A stretch of 64,000 nt of DNA from an uncultured Erysipelotrichaceae bacterium (GTDB lineage Bacteria > Bacillota_I > Bacilli_A > Erysipelotrichales > Erysipelotrichaceae). The DNA lies in NCBI GenBank assembly GCA_903789495.1, contig CAIFEQ010000006.1, positions 1 through 64,000 on the forward strand. Reading direction: 5' to 3'. A program made the position numbers and the translations under genes. This document shows, in pieces, positions 25,619-34,912 of the stretch. The notes under the pieces are model-generated. The model did not search any database, was not told where the DNA came from, and was given only the letters and a program-made list of their open reading frames with translations. Each line of letters opens with the position of its first letter. Positions within the stretch are counted from its first letter, which is position 1.

Positions 25619-26746
25619 ATGAGCGGAAAAAAATATCGGATCTTCAGTGTCAACCCTGGCTCCACCTCGACCAAGGTGGCGCTGTTTGAGAATGAAACCC
25701 GGCTGCTGGAAGAGGATGTCTTTCATGACTCTTCCTTTCTGAAAACCTTTAAGACCATCAATGATCAGCTCGACTACCGCATGACGGTCGTGCAGAAGTT
25801 TCTGCAGGATAACCGGATCGATCTGCATGGCATCGATGCCATTGTCGGCCGCGGCGGTCCCTGCTTTCCGATCCCCGGCGGCACCTACACCGTGGATGAG
25901 CGGCTGGTTGAAGATACCCGGAATGCCCGGGGCGGTCTCTACCATTCCAGCATGCTGGGGGTCCAGATGGCCATGCGGCTGCACCGGCAGTATGGCGGTC
26001 TGTGCCTGATGGTGGATCCCACCGTCACGGATGAATATCAGGACCTGGCCCGGGTGACCGGCCTGAAGGGCGTCTACCGCCACGTGGCCCTGCATGCCCT
26101 GAACATGAAGGCTGTGGCCCGGAAGTACGCCGCCGAATGCGGCCGGCCCTATGAGCAGCTGCGGCTGATCACCGCCCATATCGACGGCGGGATCTCGATG
26201 GCGGCTCATGAAAACGGCCGCATGATCGACGGCATCGACGGCGGAGGCGGCGAGGGTCCCTTCACTCCGACCCGCATGGGCGGCCTGGCCGTGACCGACT
26301 GCAACCGGCTGCTGCGGCAGTACAGCTATGAAGAAGTCCGTCAGTTCACCTCCGTGACCGGCGGTCTGTCCTCCTACTTCGGCACCTCCAATGCCGATGC
26401 CGTGCATGAAAAAGTGCTGGCCGGCGATCCCGAGGCGGTACGCGTCTGGTCAGCCCTGTCCTATCAGTGCGCCAAGACGATCGCGTCGCTCAGCGCGGTG
26501 CTGGCCGGCAGAATCGATGCGATCCTGCTGACCGGCGGCCTGATGCGCTTTGACGATCTGATCGCCGACATCCGGCAGCGCTGCGGCTGGATCGCCCCGA
26601 TCCGGGTCTATCCGGGGGAATACGAGCACGAAGCCATGACGGCAGCGGCCCTGCGGGTGCTGCGCGGGCAGGAAGAAGCCAAAACCTACCCCGGAAAGCC
26701 GGTCTTCACCGGATTCCCGGAGGATCAGAACGGAAACGCCGGCTGA
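25619..26746 (+). CDS. buk: Butyrate kinase
   Basis: A 375-aa member of the acetate/butyrate kinase family, making butyrate and ATP from butyryl phosphate and ADP. The N-terminal phosphate-binding motif FSVNPGSTSTKVALF, the middle AHIDGGISMAAH and the C-terminal ILLTGGLM are diagnostic, and the length fits butyrate kinase rather than acetate kinase. The start is set by CAGGGAGGAACAC. No phosphotransbutyrylase gene (ptb), its usual partner, is next to it, so it may also serve branched-chain acyl phosphates. A terminator overlaps its stop. Confidence 0.95.
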   Translation: MSGKKYRIFSVNPGSTSTKVALFENETRLLEEDVFHDSSFLKTFKTINDQLDYRMTVVQKFLQDNRIDLHGIDAIVGRGGPCFPIPGGTYTVDERLVEDTRNARGGLYHSSMLGVQMAMRLHRQYGGLCLMVDPTVTDEYQDLARVTGLKGVYRHVALHALNMKAVARKYAAECGRPYEQLRLITAHIDGGISMAAHENGRMIDGIDGGGGEGPFTPTRMGGLAVTDCNRLLRQYSYEEVRQFTSVTGGLSSYFGTSNADAVHEKVLAGDPEAVRVWSALSYQCAKTIASLSAVLAGRIDAILLTGGLMRFDDLIADIRQRCGWIAPIRVYPGEYEHEAMTAAALRVLRGQEEAKTYPGKPVFTGFPEDQNGNAG

Positions 26747-26760
26747 GTGCCGGCGCTTTT
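26737..26760 (+). terminator. Terminator overlapping the buk stop codon
   Basis: CGCCGGC / GCCGGCG around TGAGT, followed by CTTTT. The stop codon sits in the loop. Confidence 0.75.
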
Positions 26761-27518
26761 CAGAATTCCATGACTTCACCGTTTTCCGGAATCAGGAGCT
26801 GGTCCGAGAAGCCCTTGCTGAGGGCATAGGTGCGCAGATCCTGCCGGGACAGGGTCCAGTGGTTGACCGCCTCCATGTGGCTGGCGATGATCAGGGCATC
26901 CGGGGCGTGCTGGTGCAGACGCAGCACATCCTCGCGTCCCATGACGACCTGTTCCTTCCCCATCCGGTTGCCGCCGCAGTTGGCGATGATGATGTCGGGA
27001 TGATAGGTATCCAGGGCTCTGCGGACGCCGTCAAACCAGAGCGTATCGCCGGTCAGGTAGATCGTCTTCTGCTGCGGGGCCCGGAAGACCGCGCCGCCGC
27101 TCTTGCCCATCTGCCGGATCATGTACGCCGTGCTGCCCTTGCGTCCTTCCGTCCGGGCCAGGTGCACCCCCTCAAAAACCGTATCCTCCCCGATCACCCG
27201 GATATCCAGGAATTCCAGCCGGGCCAGGGCCCAGGCATCCTGGGCCGACAGGGCCAGCAGCGGTTTTTCACGCGGGGCAATCTCGATGGCCTTGGCGTCG
27301 AAGTGATCGCTGGAAAGATGGGTGACGATCAGGGCATCATAATCCAGAAGCTGTTCCACCGGCACCGGCTGATCCACGATCGGATTGCGCTGATTCGGAT
27401 GTTCCAGGCTCGGATAGGCTTCCGAACTTCCTTTCGGTCCCAGCATGGGATCAATCAGGAAGGTCACACCAGCATACTGCAGACGGATGGTAGCGTTTAC
27501 AAGCTGCTGTATTTTCAT
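26760..27518 (-). CDS. Metallo-beta-lactamase-fold hydrolase (UlaG-like)
   Basis: A 252-aa MBL-fold protein. The metal-binding motif is THLSSDHFD, a variant of HxHxDH in which the first His is preserved in Thr-His and the second is Ser. Further ligands appear in YLTGDTLWFDG and IIASHMEAVNHW. UlaG-like proteins hydrolyse sugar lactones or related esters. The start at 27518 has GGAAGGAG upstream; the longer frame to 27551 begins inside the leader. It is convergent with buk and appears to be a single-gene unit. Confidence 0.85.
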   Translation of the reverse strand: MKIQQLVNATIRLQYAGVTFLIDPMLGPKGSSEAYPSLEHPNQRNPIVDQPVPVEQLLDYDALIVTHLSSDHFDAKAIEIAPREKPLLALSAQDAWALARLEFLDIRVIGEDTVFEGVHLARTEGRKGSTAYMIRQMGKSGGAVFRAPQQKTIYLTGDTLWFDGVRRALDTYHPDIIIANCGGNRMGKEQVVMGREDVLRLHQHAPDALIIASHMEAVNHWTLSRQDLRTYALSKGFSDQLLIPENGEVMEF

Positions 27519-27602
27519 GGCAAAAAACACTCCTTCCGCAATGATATGCACACAGATTCTTCTAAACTCATGATACCCCGGGACGGCCGGAAAACAAAGT
27601 CC

Positions 27603-27629
27603 AAAACAAAAGGATGCCAGGCGGCATCC
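27603..27629 (-). terminator. Terminator after the DUF4342 gene
   Basis: Minus-strand GGATGCC / GGCATCC followed by TTTTGTTTTGG. Confidence 0.75.
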
Positions 27630-27653
27630 CCTTCCGGAGCGTGTTCCGGCTGC

Positions 27654-27920
27654 TCAGTGCTTGCCGTAGACGGTGATGATTTCGCCGTTGTCCTTGACGA
27701 CTTCGACGCAGCAGTCCGTGCCGACCGCAGCGATCGCGCCGAGGATCAGCGCCCAGGGGGCGGCGGCAGCCAGAAGAACGGTTCCCAGGGCCCCGGCCGT
27801 CACCGGAATATCCAGAATCTTATCTCCGTCATGCCAGACATAGATGCGGGAAACATTCCCCTTCTTGATGAGACTCTTGATCTTATCGACGATGTCATTG
27901 GCAAAATCCTGATTGCTCAT
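27654..27920 (-). CDS. DUF4342 family small protein
   Basis: An 88-aa protein matching the DUF4342 pattern: an amphipathic N-terminal helix (DIVDKIKSLIKKGNV), a short beta-rich part (RIYVWHDGDKILDIPV), then a Gly/Ala-rich hydrophobic segment likely to insert in the membrane. The family has no known function, and some members carry a UBA-like helix. The start at 27920 follows AGGAGGAAAACA, so the longer frame is rejected. It lies 61 bp after the MYG1 gene on the same strand. Confidence 0.8.
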   Translation of the reverse strand: MSNQDFANDIVDKIKSLIKKGNVSRIYVWHDGDKILDIPVTAGALGTVLLAAAAPWALILGAIAAVGTDCCVEVVKDNGEIITVYGKH

Positions 27921-27981
27921 TGTTTTCCTCCTGAAGCGCAAGACCGCTTCTTTTTCTTTATAGCAGATTTAGGCCGCCGGC

Positions 27982-28950
27982 TCAATTGCCGCGGCAGGCC
28001 AGGGAAGCCATCTGCAGGGCATCGGCTTCTGTCTTCGCCCCGCACAGGAACCCCGAAACATGGCAGAACAGCGCCCCTTCCACGCCGCAGACCGCGGTCA
28101 GTTCCTGCCCCCGCAGGCCATACCAGGCAGAAGGCAACGGATGTCTGTAATGAGTGCGGTCATGACTGTCCAGCAGGGCTGCCTGCACATTCCAGCCGCC
28201 CCGCAGCGCCGGGTAGATCACATACCAGATGTCGGCCGCCTTGGGATCATGACTGGCATAGACCGTGCTCTCCCAGGGCGCAAACTGATCCAGGATCATG
28301 ATGTGCCCGCTGGAGTAGCTGATGCGCTGCTGGATATAGTCCCGGGCATCCAGGCCGGAAATGATGCTGTCGATGCGGTTGAGCAGGATGTCCTGGGCAA
28401 AGGAGACCGCATCCTCAAAGGCCTCCTGATTGTCCCGGCTGGAGTTCCAGGGCGGATTGAAGTCCCGGATCACCTTGGAGACCGTAAAGCCGATATAGGA
28501 CTGCCGCAGGACCTCTTCCTGCTGCTGGGCGCTGACGGCGGGCAGTGTCTGCAGGGCACTGCGCAGCGGGTCGACCCCGTTATCCTCGGCATCGATCCCC
28601 AGCACCAGCGAGGTTTCCAGCCGCTGATACACCAGGTCCTGATAGCGCTGCGGACAGTCCAGATCCGTGAGGATCTGTTCATAGTACTTCCGCCACACCA
28701 GGCCGCAGGACGCGTAGGGAATCTGCGTCTCGGGATGAAAGCCGTTGCGTTCCTTGTTCTCCGGGGTATGGTGGTCCAGTTCCCCGCCGCCGATGTCATA
28801 GACGATCCAGTCCGGATCACTGGGTACCTGCTCATCCCCGCCCCGGACCACTTCATAGGTCCGGCACATCTGGCTGAGCATGGCGGTGGCGAAGACCTCA
28901 TCGGCATGGAAGATGCCGTCGTGGGTAAAGAATCTGAGATGTTCCTGCAT
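27982..28950 (-). CDS. MYG1 family protein (DHH-like phosphoesterase)
   Basis: A 322-aa protein of the MYG1/UPF0160 family. FTHDGIFHADEVFATAML and the motif DIGGGELDHHTPENK supply the His and Asp metal ligands. Eukaryotic MYG1 is a 3'-5' RNA exonuclease; bacterial members are little studied, so nuclease activity here is by homology. Length is near the family norm. The gene is 13 bp after the SDR gene on the same strand and likely co-transcribed. Confidence 0.9.
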   Translation of the reverse strand: MQEHLRFFTHDGIFHADEVFATAMLSQMCRTYEVVRGGDEQVPSDPDWIVYDIGGGELDHHTPENKERNGFHPETQIPYASCGLVWRKYYEQILTDLDCPQRYQDLVYQRLETSLVLGIDAEDNGVDPLRSALQTLPAVSAQQQEEVLRQSYIGFTVSKVIRDFNPPWNSSRDNQEAFEDAVSFAQDILLNRIDSIISGLDARDYIQQRISYSSGHIMILDQFAPWESTVYASHDPKAADIWYVIYPALRGGWNVQAALLDSHDRTHYRHPLPSAWYGLRGQELTAVCGVEGALFCHVSGFLCGAKTEADALQMASLACRGN

Positions 28951-28963
28951 GACTGTCTTCTTT

Positions 28964-29734
28964 CTAGATCCGGCTGATCAGATCCATGAACGGCGTGACG
29001 ATGAAATGCGGAATGAACTTGGCAAAGAAGCGCTGCAGGGTGCAGATGATGCCCGGGGTTGCCACCCAGAGATGACAGCGGTTGAACCAGAGCGTCACCC
29101 GCACCACACTCTCTGCCTTCGACGTCAGGAAGGGATGCCGGTAGCGGGTTCTGGTCTGAGTCTGCCGGGCAGTGGGAATGAAGTTGGTGTCGGTCACCCA
29201 GTACGGGCAGGCACAGGTCGCCCGGATTCCGGTGCCGATCAGATCATAGGCCAGGGCCTTGGTGTAGTTTTCGACAAAGGCCTTCGTTGCCCCGTAGATG
29301 CCGAAGCCCGGCATGGGCTGGAAGCCGGCCACGGAACCGATCTCGATGATCCCGCTGCCGGCATGGCAGTACGGCAGAACCAGGGCCGTGACATCCGCCA
29401 GGGCCCGCACATTCAGTTCGATCATGCGGTCAGCCTGATGCCGGTCCATATCCGTCACCTTGCCGATCGATCCCATGCCGGCTGAGCCGATCAGCCAGCG
29501 GACGTCCGGCTGTTCCTGCTGCAGCAGTTCCTCCAGCCGGTCAAAGCTGGCCGGATCCGTCAGGTCCATGGCCAGAACCCGGACCGGCTTGTCGGTCAGG
29601 TTCTTCAGCTCTTCCAGTTTCTGCTGGCTGCGGGCGATGACCCAGAACTCCTCGGTTTCGTCATCCCTGCTCAGCTGGCGGACAAACTCTCTGCCCAGAC
29701 CGCTGGAAGCGCCGGTGATAATCGCTGTTTTCAT
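28964..29734 (-). CDS. Short-chain dehydrogenase/reductase
   Basis: A 256-aa Rossmann-fold oxidoreductase. TGASSGLGREF at the N-terminus binds NAD(P), and the catalytic tyrosine and lysine are in YGATKAF. An Arg after the first strand (VIARSQQ) suggests NADPH. The C-terminus has a hydrophobic helix-like segment. It follows the large ABC transporter gene's start region on the same strand, but the two genes are not coupled. Substrate unknown; related proteins act on ketones or fatty-acyl compounds. Confidence 0.9.
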   Translation of the reverse strand: MKTAIITGASSGLGREFVRQLSRDDETEEFWVIARSQQKLEELKNLTDKPVRVLAMDLTDPASFDRLEELLQQEQPDVRWLIGSAGMGSIGKVTDMDRHQADRMIELNVRALADVTALVLPYCHAGSGIIEIGSVAGFQPMPGFGIYGATKAFVENYTKALAYDLIGTGIRATCACPYWVTDTNFIPTARQTQTRTRYRHPFLTSKAESVVRVTLWFNRCHLWVATPGIICTLQRFFAKFIPHFIVTPFMDLISRI

Positions 29735-29751
29735 ATGGTTTCTCTCTTTTC

Positions 29752-32700
29752 CTATTCTGCCCGCAGCGCCGCAACCGGATCCGAATGGGCCGCCTTCTGG
29801 GAAGGAATCAGGCCCCCGATCAGGGTGAGCACCACCGACAGGCCGACCAGTTCGAGTGCCGTCTCGATCGGCAGGTAGGCATTGACCAGGGAATTCCCGG
29901 ATACGTTATGCAGCGCCGGGTTGATGAACTGAATGGCAATATAGCAGATGCCGATGCCCATGAAGCCGGCCAGCAGACCGGTGATGAAAGTTTCGGCATT
30001 GAAGACCGAGGCCACATCATGCTTGGAGGCCCCCATGGCCCGCAGGATGCCGATCTCCTTGCGCCGTTCCAGCACGCTGATGTAGGTGATGACGCCGATC
30101 ATGATGGAGGAAACGACCAGGGAGATCGCCACGAAGGCCACCAGGATATAGCTGATGGTATTGACGATATCCGTTACCGAGGTCATCAGCGTACCGACCA
30201 GATCGGTGTAGGTGATCACCGACTCTTCCTGGCCGGCGTCTGCCATGGCCTGGTTATAGTCGGCCAGCAGATCGTTGATGGCCTGCTTGGATTCAAAGTC
30301 ATAGGGATAGATGTCGATCTCATCGAGATCGTTGTCTGCGATGTATCCGAATTCCTTCAGATTGTTGCGCAGGGTGGTATTCCCGCTGGTGAGCATCGAG
30401 ACGATCAGTTCCTCCAGCTGCCCTTCTTCCATGCTCAGATGGAAGGAAGAAGCCAGCGTGTCGGTATTGACCGAAAAGGCCGAAGGCAGCTGCTGCAGGA
30501 CACTGACCATGGACTGCCGGATGGCGGCGGTGATCTGGCTGCCGATGGCATCGGCCGCTTCCTGCAGACTCTGGGCAATGGCACTGCCGGCCTGGGCCGT
30601 ATAGGCATTGAGATAGCTCTGGATCTGACTCTGGATATCGTCCAGATTGAGCGAGGCACTGACGCCATCCGTCAGAATGGTCTGCGCCTCTTCGGTGGCC
30701 AGATAGGTCTGGAAGGATTCCTGGAGGCGGCTGGGATCCGGCAGATCATTGGCCTGGGCATAGGCGGTGTAGTCCGCCAGCAGCCCGCTGGCAAAGGTCT
30801 GCATGTCTTCAGACGAGATCGTGATCTGTGAGATGGCGTCCTGGGCCAGCACCTGCAGGGCATCGGCCAGCACGCTCTGCCCTTCTTCGGTCTGCAGATA
30901 GGCATCCCAGGAGGGCAGCTGATCGGCCTCATCGGGATGATCCAGCAGCCACTGGGTGCAGTAGGAGGTATAGCCCTCCTGCAGCGAACTGACAAAGGTG
31001 TTCAGACTCTCCTGGGACAGATCGGCCTGCTGGACTGCCTCCTGCAGGAACTGCTGCAGCCAGGCATTCAGGTAGGCCTGCCCCTGTTCGCTGTTGAGAT
31101 AGGCCTCAAAGGACGCCGGCAGATCGGCATAGTGCAGACCGGCATCTTCCTGACTGGATCCCCAGGTCAGCCAGCTCTGCCAGAGTTCCGTCAGCATGGC
31201 CTGCAGGTTGTCCGCACTGATCTCGATATTCAGATCTGCCAGCATGCCGGCGATCTCTTCGGCGCTGAGCGAGGGAACTGCCGCCATGATGGCATCGGTA
31301 TCGATGTAGGAGGCATAGTCGATATTCTCCAGCGCACTGGTATCCAGCTGCAGCTGATCGGTATCGATGGAGAAGGCACTGCGCAGCGTGGCCTCATCAA
31401 TCGTGAACAGCGACGTGAAATCCACCGGTTCGGCGTCCGAACCGAACGCATTGCCGGTCAGGACGTTGGTTTCCGGATCGGCCAGCTGGGCCTGCACAAC
31501 CGCCGAATCGGCGGCATGGGCCCGGATCTCATCCACCAGCCCGGAAGTATAGTAGATACCCGGCTGGAGCATGTTGATGCCCTCTTCATTGGCACACTTC
31601 ATGATGCCGGAGATCTGCAGCGTTTCGCCGTTGTCCAGCAATTCCTGCAGATAGGCCGTATCGCCGCTCTGATCGCTCCAGATCCCCAGACTTTCATCAT
31701 AGACGTAGGCATCACAGCCATAGATCATCCGGAAGGTCACCGCCATCAGTTCGTCATAGGTATAGGACGTGTCGGATTCGGCAACCTCAAAGGATTCGTT
31801 GCTGGCAAAGGCCTCGATGTAGTCATCCAGTTCCTGGGGATCCTTGAGTCCCATGGCATACAGCAGCATGTCGGTGATGCCGCCCTGGGTGGACAGCACC
31901 AGCATGCATTCATGATCATTCTCCGGCAGGTGGCCGGCCAGGATCTCATACTGATCCAGGTACAGGTTCTCATCGGAAGGCAGCTGGAAGAAGACATCCA
32001 CGCTGGTGGCCGAGCTGACCACCGAACTGCTGGAGCCGCTGAAGCCCAGGGAACTGAAGGCCGTGTTGGGGTTGACCAGCCGCCAGCCGGCATCGGTCTC
32101 CAGATAGATCTGCGGGGTGATGTCATAGATGTATTCCACGCCATGGGCGTACTGCTCCATCCCCGACTCGCCGCTTTCAATCCATTCCTTCAGAGAAGCC
32201 AGGTCATTGGTATCGACATTCGACAGCATTCTCCCCAGCATCTGGATCTCATGCACTTTTCCGTCATCCGGCGTCTCATCGGTACTGAGCATGCCGTACA
32301 TGGTGGTGGAGTCGGAACTCATCATCATCGCCTGCATGGAGAAGCTGTCCCGTTCGATCTCCAGCGGATATTCCGACAGGGTCTGTTCCTCGGTATCCTT
32401 GATGTATTTCTTCACGCCGTCCGAGATCGCCTGCACCAGCCCGATGCCGATGATGCCGATCGAGCCGGCAAAGGCCACCAGCAGGGTCCGGGACAGTTTC
32501 GACTTCAGGTTGCGGAAGGAAAGCTGCAGGGCGGTGCGGAACGGCATCGAGGCCCGGCCCAGCTTCCGGACCGGGGCTTCTCCCGCTGTCTCTTCGATCA
32601 CCAGCGGATCGCTGTCGGAGGTGATCCGGCCGTCTTTCAGGTTCACGATCCGGGTGGCATACTGATGGGCCAGGTCCGGGTTATGGGTGACCATGACCAC

Positions 32701-33276
32701 CAGACGATCCCGGGCCACCTGCTTGAGCAGTTCCATGACCTGCACGCTGGTGACGGAATCCAGGGCACCGGTCGGTTCATCGGCCAGCACGATATCCGGA
32801 TTGTTCACCAGGGCCCGGGCGATCGCCACCCGCTGCATCTGGCCGCCGGACAGCTGACTGGGCAGCTTGTGGCTCTGGTCGCCCAGCCCCACCTGTTCCA
32901 GGGCTTCCTGGGCCCGCTTCTTCCGTTCCTCGCCGGTGATGCCGGCAATGGTCAGGGCCAGTTCGACATTCTCCAGCAGGTTCTGATGGGGAATGAGGTT
33001 ATAGGACTGAAAAATGAAGCCGATCGTATGATTGCGGTAACTGTCCCAATCCCGGTCCTTATAGGTCCGGGTGGAAACCCCGTTGATGATCAGATCGCCG
33101 GAATCATAGCGGTCCAGCCCGCCGATGATGTTCAGCAGCGTGGTCTTGCCGGAACCGGAAGGACCCAGGATGGCGACAAACTCATTGTCCCGCAGGTTCA
33201 GCGAGACGCCGTCCAGGGCTTTCTGGACCAGGCTGCCGGTATGGTATTCTTTACGGATGTTCTTCAGCTGCAGCAT
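29752..33276 (-). CDS. ABC transporter, fused ATPase-FtsX permease with a giant outside domain
   Basis: A 1174-aa MacB-like half transporter. Residues 1-225 are the ATPase: Walker A GPSGSGKTT (38-46), signature LSGGQMQRV, Walker B DIVLADEP. One membrane helix follows (about 262-284), then roughly 740 residues on the outside, and three C-terminal helices (about 1037-1062, 1093-1120, 1140-1160) of the FtsX fold. Known MacB outside domains are near 230 residues, so this one is greatly enlarged and contains a 66-residue repeat (from 722, 789 and 854). The family works by mechanotransmission, moving lipids, peptides or proteins from the outer face. No efflux partner gene adjoins it. Confidence 0.92.
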   Translation of the reverse strand: MLQLKNIRKEYHTGSLVQKALDGVSLNLRDNEFVAILGPSGSGKTTLLNIIGGLDRYDSGDLIINGVSTRTYKDRDWDSYRNHTIGFIFQSYNLIPHQNLLENVELALTIAGITGEERKKRAQEALEQVGLGDQSHKLPSQLSGGQMQRVAIARALVNNPDIVLADEPTGALDSVTSVQVMELLKQVARDRLVVMVTHNPDLAHQYATRIVNLKDGRITSDSDPLVIEETAGEAPVRKLGRASMPFRTALQLSFRNLKSKLSRTLLVAFAGSIGIIGIGLVQAISDGVKKYIKDTEEQTLSEYPLEIERDSFSMQAMMMSSDSTTMYGMLSTDETPDDGKVHEIQMLGRMLSNVDTNDLASLKEWIESGESGMEQYAHGVEYIYDITPQIYLETDAGWRLVNPNTAFSSLGFSGSSSSVVSSATSVDVFFQLPSDENLYLDQYEILAGHLPENDHECMLVLSTQGGITDMLLYAMGLKDPQELDDYIEAFASNESFEVAESDTSYTYDELMAVTFRMIYGCDAYVYDESLGIWSDQSGDTAYLQELLDNGETLQISGIMKCANEEGINMLQPGIYYTSGLVDEIRAHAADSAVVQAQLADPETNVLTGNAFGSDAEPVDFTSLFTIDEATLRSAFSIDTDQLQLDTSALENIDYASYIDTDAIMAAVPSLSAEEIAGMLADLNIEISADNLQAMLTELWQSWLTWGSSQEDAGLHYADLPASFEAYLNSEQGQAYLNAWLQQFLQEAVQQADLSQESLNTFVSSLQEGYTSYCTQWLLDHPDEADQLPSWDAYLQTEEGQSVLADALQVLAQDAISQITISSEDMQTFASGLLADYTAYAQANDLPDPSRLQESFQTYLATEEAQTILTDGVSASLNLDDIQSQIQSYLNAYTAQAGSAIAQSLQEAADAIGSQITAAIRQSMVSVLQQLPSAFSVNTDTLASSFHLSMEEGQLEELIVSMLTSGNTTLRNNLKEFGYIADNDLDEIDIYPYDFESKQAINDLLADYNQAMADAGQEESVITYTDLVGTLMTSVTDIVNTISYILVAFVAISLVVSSIMIGVITYISVLERRKEIGILRAMGASKHDVASVFNAETFITGLLAGFMGIGICYIAIQFINPALHNVSGNSLVNAYLPIETALELVGLSVVLTLIGGLIPSQKAAHSDPVAALRAE
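30669..31113 (-). repeat. Three degenerate 66-residue repeats in the ABC transporter outside domain
   Basis: Copies start at residues 722 (SFEAYLNSEQGQAYL), 789 (SWDAYLQTEEGQSVL) and 854 (SFQTYLATEEAQTIL). The first two continue with similar helical text ending in GYTSY and DYTAY. Spacings are 67 and 65 residues. Confidence 0.75.
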
Positions 33277-33370
33277 ATCTTTCTGAATTTCCTGCTCTCA
33301 GTATACTGAGCTGGCCGGGCAATTTCCTGTTTTCTGCCGCAGAACCCCTGCGCAGAGCCGCTCAGAGTGC

Positions 33371-33411
33371 AACAAAAAAGCCGATCTGTCTAAAAAGACA
33401 GGCTCGGCTCT
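33371..33411 (-). terminator. Terminator after the C69 dipeptidase gene
   Basis: Minus-strand stem AGCCGA / TCGGCT with an inner hairpin GCCTGTCT / AGACAGAT, followed by TTTTTTGTTG. Confidence 0.75.
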
Positions 33412-33418
33412 TCCGGCA

Positions 33419-34882
33419 TCAGTCATCCTGACGCAGAAAACCGTTCTTCATGTGCAGGCTGGAGCGGATCAGCACCTTCTCCAGCAGTTCGTCATTGGCC
33501 TTGTGCACCAGGTCCACGATCTGCCGGTTCACCGCCTCGTTGCCGGCCCGGGTCGGACGGGCACTGGTGTCATGGGCATGGAGCAGTTTCATGGTCTGGG
33601 CAGCCAGGCTGTCCCGCATGCGGCTGAAGAGTTCTTCCGTTTCGTTATGAATGGGATCGGCCAGGGCGGCCAAGATCCGCTCCTGTCCGTACAGCGTCTC
33701 GGTGGAGATCTTCGGCGTCCAGGAAGAGACATAGGCCGGCAGGGAAGAGACATTGCTGTAGAGCGGGAAAAGCGCGTTATAGACATTGGAGCCCATGGCA
33801 TTCCACTCGACCGCGCGGATCGTTCTGGGCAGGCCGGGGCGCAGCTGGGCAATGGACAGGAAGTTGTTCCGGTTCACGCCGATGCAGCGGTAGATCCCCT
33901 TCCGGGCTGCCGTGGCGCTGTAGGGGTCAAAGTCGGTGCCCTGGTAGTGAGAGGACAGGATGTAGTAGATATCCTCAATGGTGATTTTTCGCTCGGCACT
34001 CCAGCACCAGGGCAGATCATCCGCCTCCGGACCGAAATCGGCCTCCGGTCCGTCCCAGTTCCAGGTATTGGGGTTGAGATAGCGCTGGCCGAACCAGACC
34101 CGCGGCGTGTTGTACACATGGTCGCTGTCGGTATGGGAGCCGAAAGCCAGCCGGGCATTGAAGGTGCCGTTACGCGAGAGGTCAAGATGACTGGCCGCGA
34201 TGAACTCCCGCAGGTCGCGGGAACACATATGATCCTGCTGTGCCCCGAGGGCATCCTCCAGGTCAAAGTCATCCAGCGAGAACTGGTTGGCGATGACGGC
34301 ATAGCTGTCATCCGGCAGCCGGCGGGCAATCCAGTGATGACCGCCGATGGTCTCCAGCCACCAGATCTCATCGGCATCCGCAAAGGCGATGCCGTTGTTT
34401 TCATAGGTGCCGTAGGTTTCCAGCAGGCTGCCCAGACGCTGCACGCCTTCCCGGGCGGAGCGGATATACGGCAGGGTCAGGGTGACGATGTCCTCCTCCC
34501 CGATGCCGCCGGGCACTTCCGGCTTTCCCTTTTCCGCCTTCTGCAGGACGACCAGCGGATCGGCGCCATACACCCGCGGATTGCTGGTGATGGTTTCCGT
34601 GGCGGTCATGGCGACATTGGCGCTGTTCACCCCAGCCGCTCCCCAGATGCCGTCTTTCGGGTCGCCGTTGGGGTGACAGGTATAGCGCAGCGGCTGCTCC
34701 GGCAGATCGATCTGCACATGCGAAATCACCGACCGGTAATGCCGCGGCTGCTCTTCCGGTTCGACGACGATGATCTTCTTCGGCGTCAGGATCTCGGCCG
34801 AAGGCACATCTTCGTTGCGGGCAATGATGGTGGACCCATCGAAGCTGGTCTCCTTGCCGACCAGCATGGTTGTACAGGACAT
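33419..34882 (-). CDS. pepD: C69 family dipeptidase
   Basis: A 487-aa Ntn-hydrolase of the C69 family. The N-terminus MSCTTMLVGKETSFDGST is the family signature; Cys3 becomes the catalytic N-terminal nucleophile after processing. IIARNED, and further on HPNGDPKDGIWGAAGVNS, complete the active-site region. It cleaves a broad range of dipeptides in the cytoplasm. The start follows GGAAGGAGGTC. It is last in a run with the exonuclease and a TPR-like membrane protein, but no functional link is evident. Confidence 0.93.
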   Translation of the reverse strand: MSCTTMLVGKETSFDGSTIIARNEDVPSAEILTPKKIIVVEPEEQPRHYRSVISHVQIDLPEQPLRYTCHPNGDPKDGIWGAAGVNSANVAMTATETITSNPRVYGADPLVVLQKAEKGKPEVPGGIGEEDIVTLTLPYIRSAREGVQRLGSLLETYGTYENNGIAFADADEIWWLETIGGHHWIARRLPDDSYAVIANQFSLDDFDLEDALGAQQDHMCSRDLREFIAASHLDLSRNGTFNARLAFGSHTDSDHVYNTPRVWFGQRYLNPNTWNWDGPEADFGPEADDLPWCWSAERKITIEDIYYILSSHYQGTDFDPYSATAARKGIYRCIGVNRNNFLSIAQLRPGLPRTIRAVEWNAMGSNVYNALFPLYSNVSSLPAYVSSWTPKISTETLYGQERILAALADPIHNETEELFSRMRDSLAAQTMKLLHAHDTSARPTRAGNEAVNRQIVDLVHKANDELLEKVLIRSSLHMKNGFLRQDD

Positions 34883-34912
34883 ATCAGGACCTCCTTCCGG
34901 CTCTTGATCAGA

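Noticed and set aside
26859-28301. 480-codon plus-strand open frame across two minus-strand genes and their gap
   Set aside because: It crosses a terminator and is antisense to the MBL-fold, DUF4342 and part of the MYG1 genes, all of which are supported.
29752-33276. The three-copy segment as a tandem DNA repeat
   Set aside because: The similarity is at protein level; the bases have drifted too far to call a nucleotide tandem repeat.
30937-33309. Plus-strand open frame of about 790 codons opposite the ABC transporter
   Set aside because: Same strand-mirror effect; the minus-strand frame has Walker motifs and FtsX helices.
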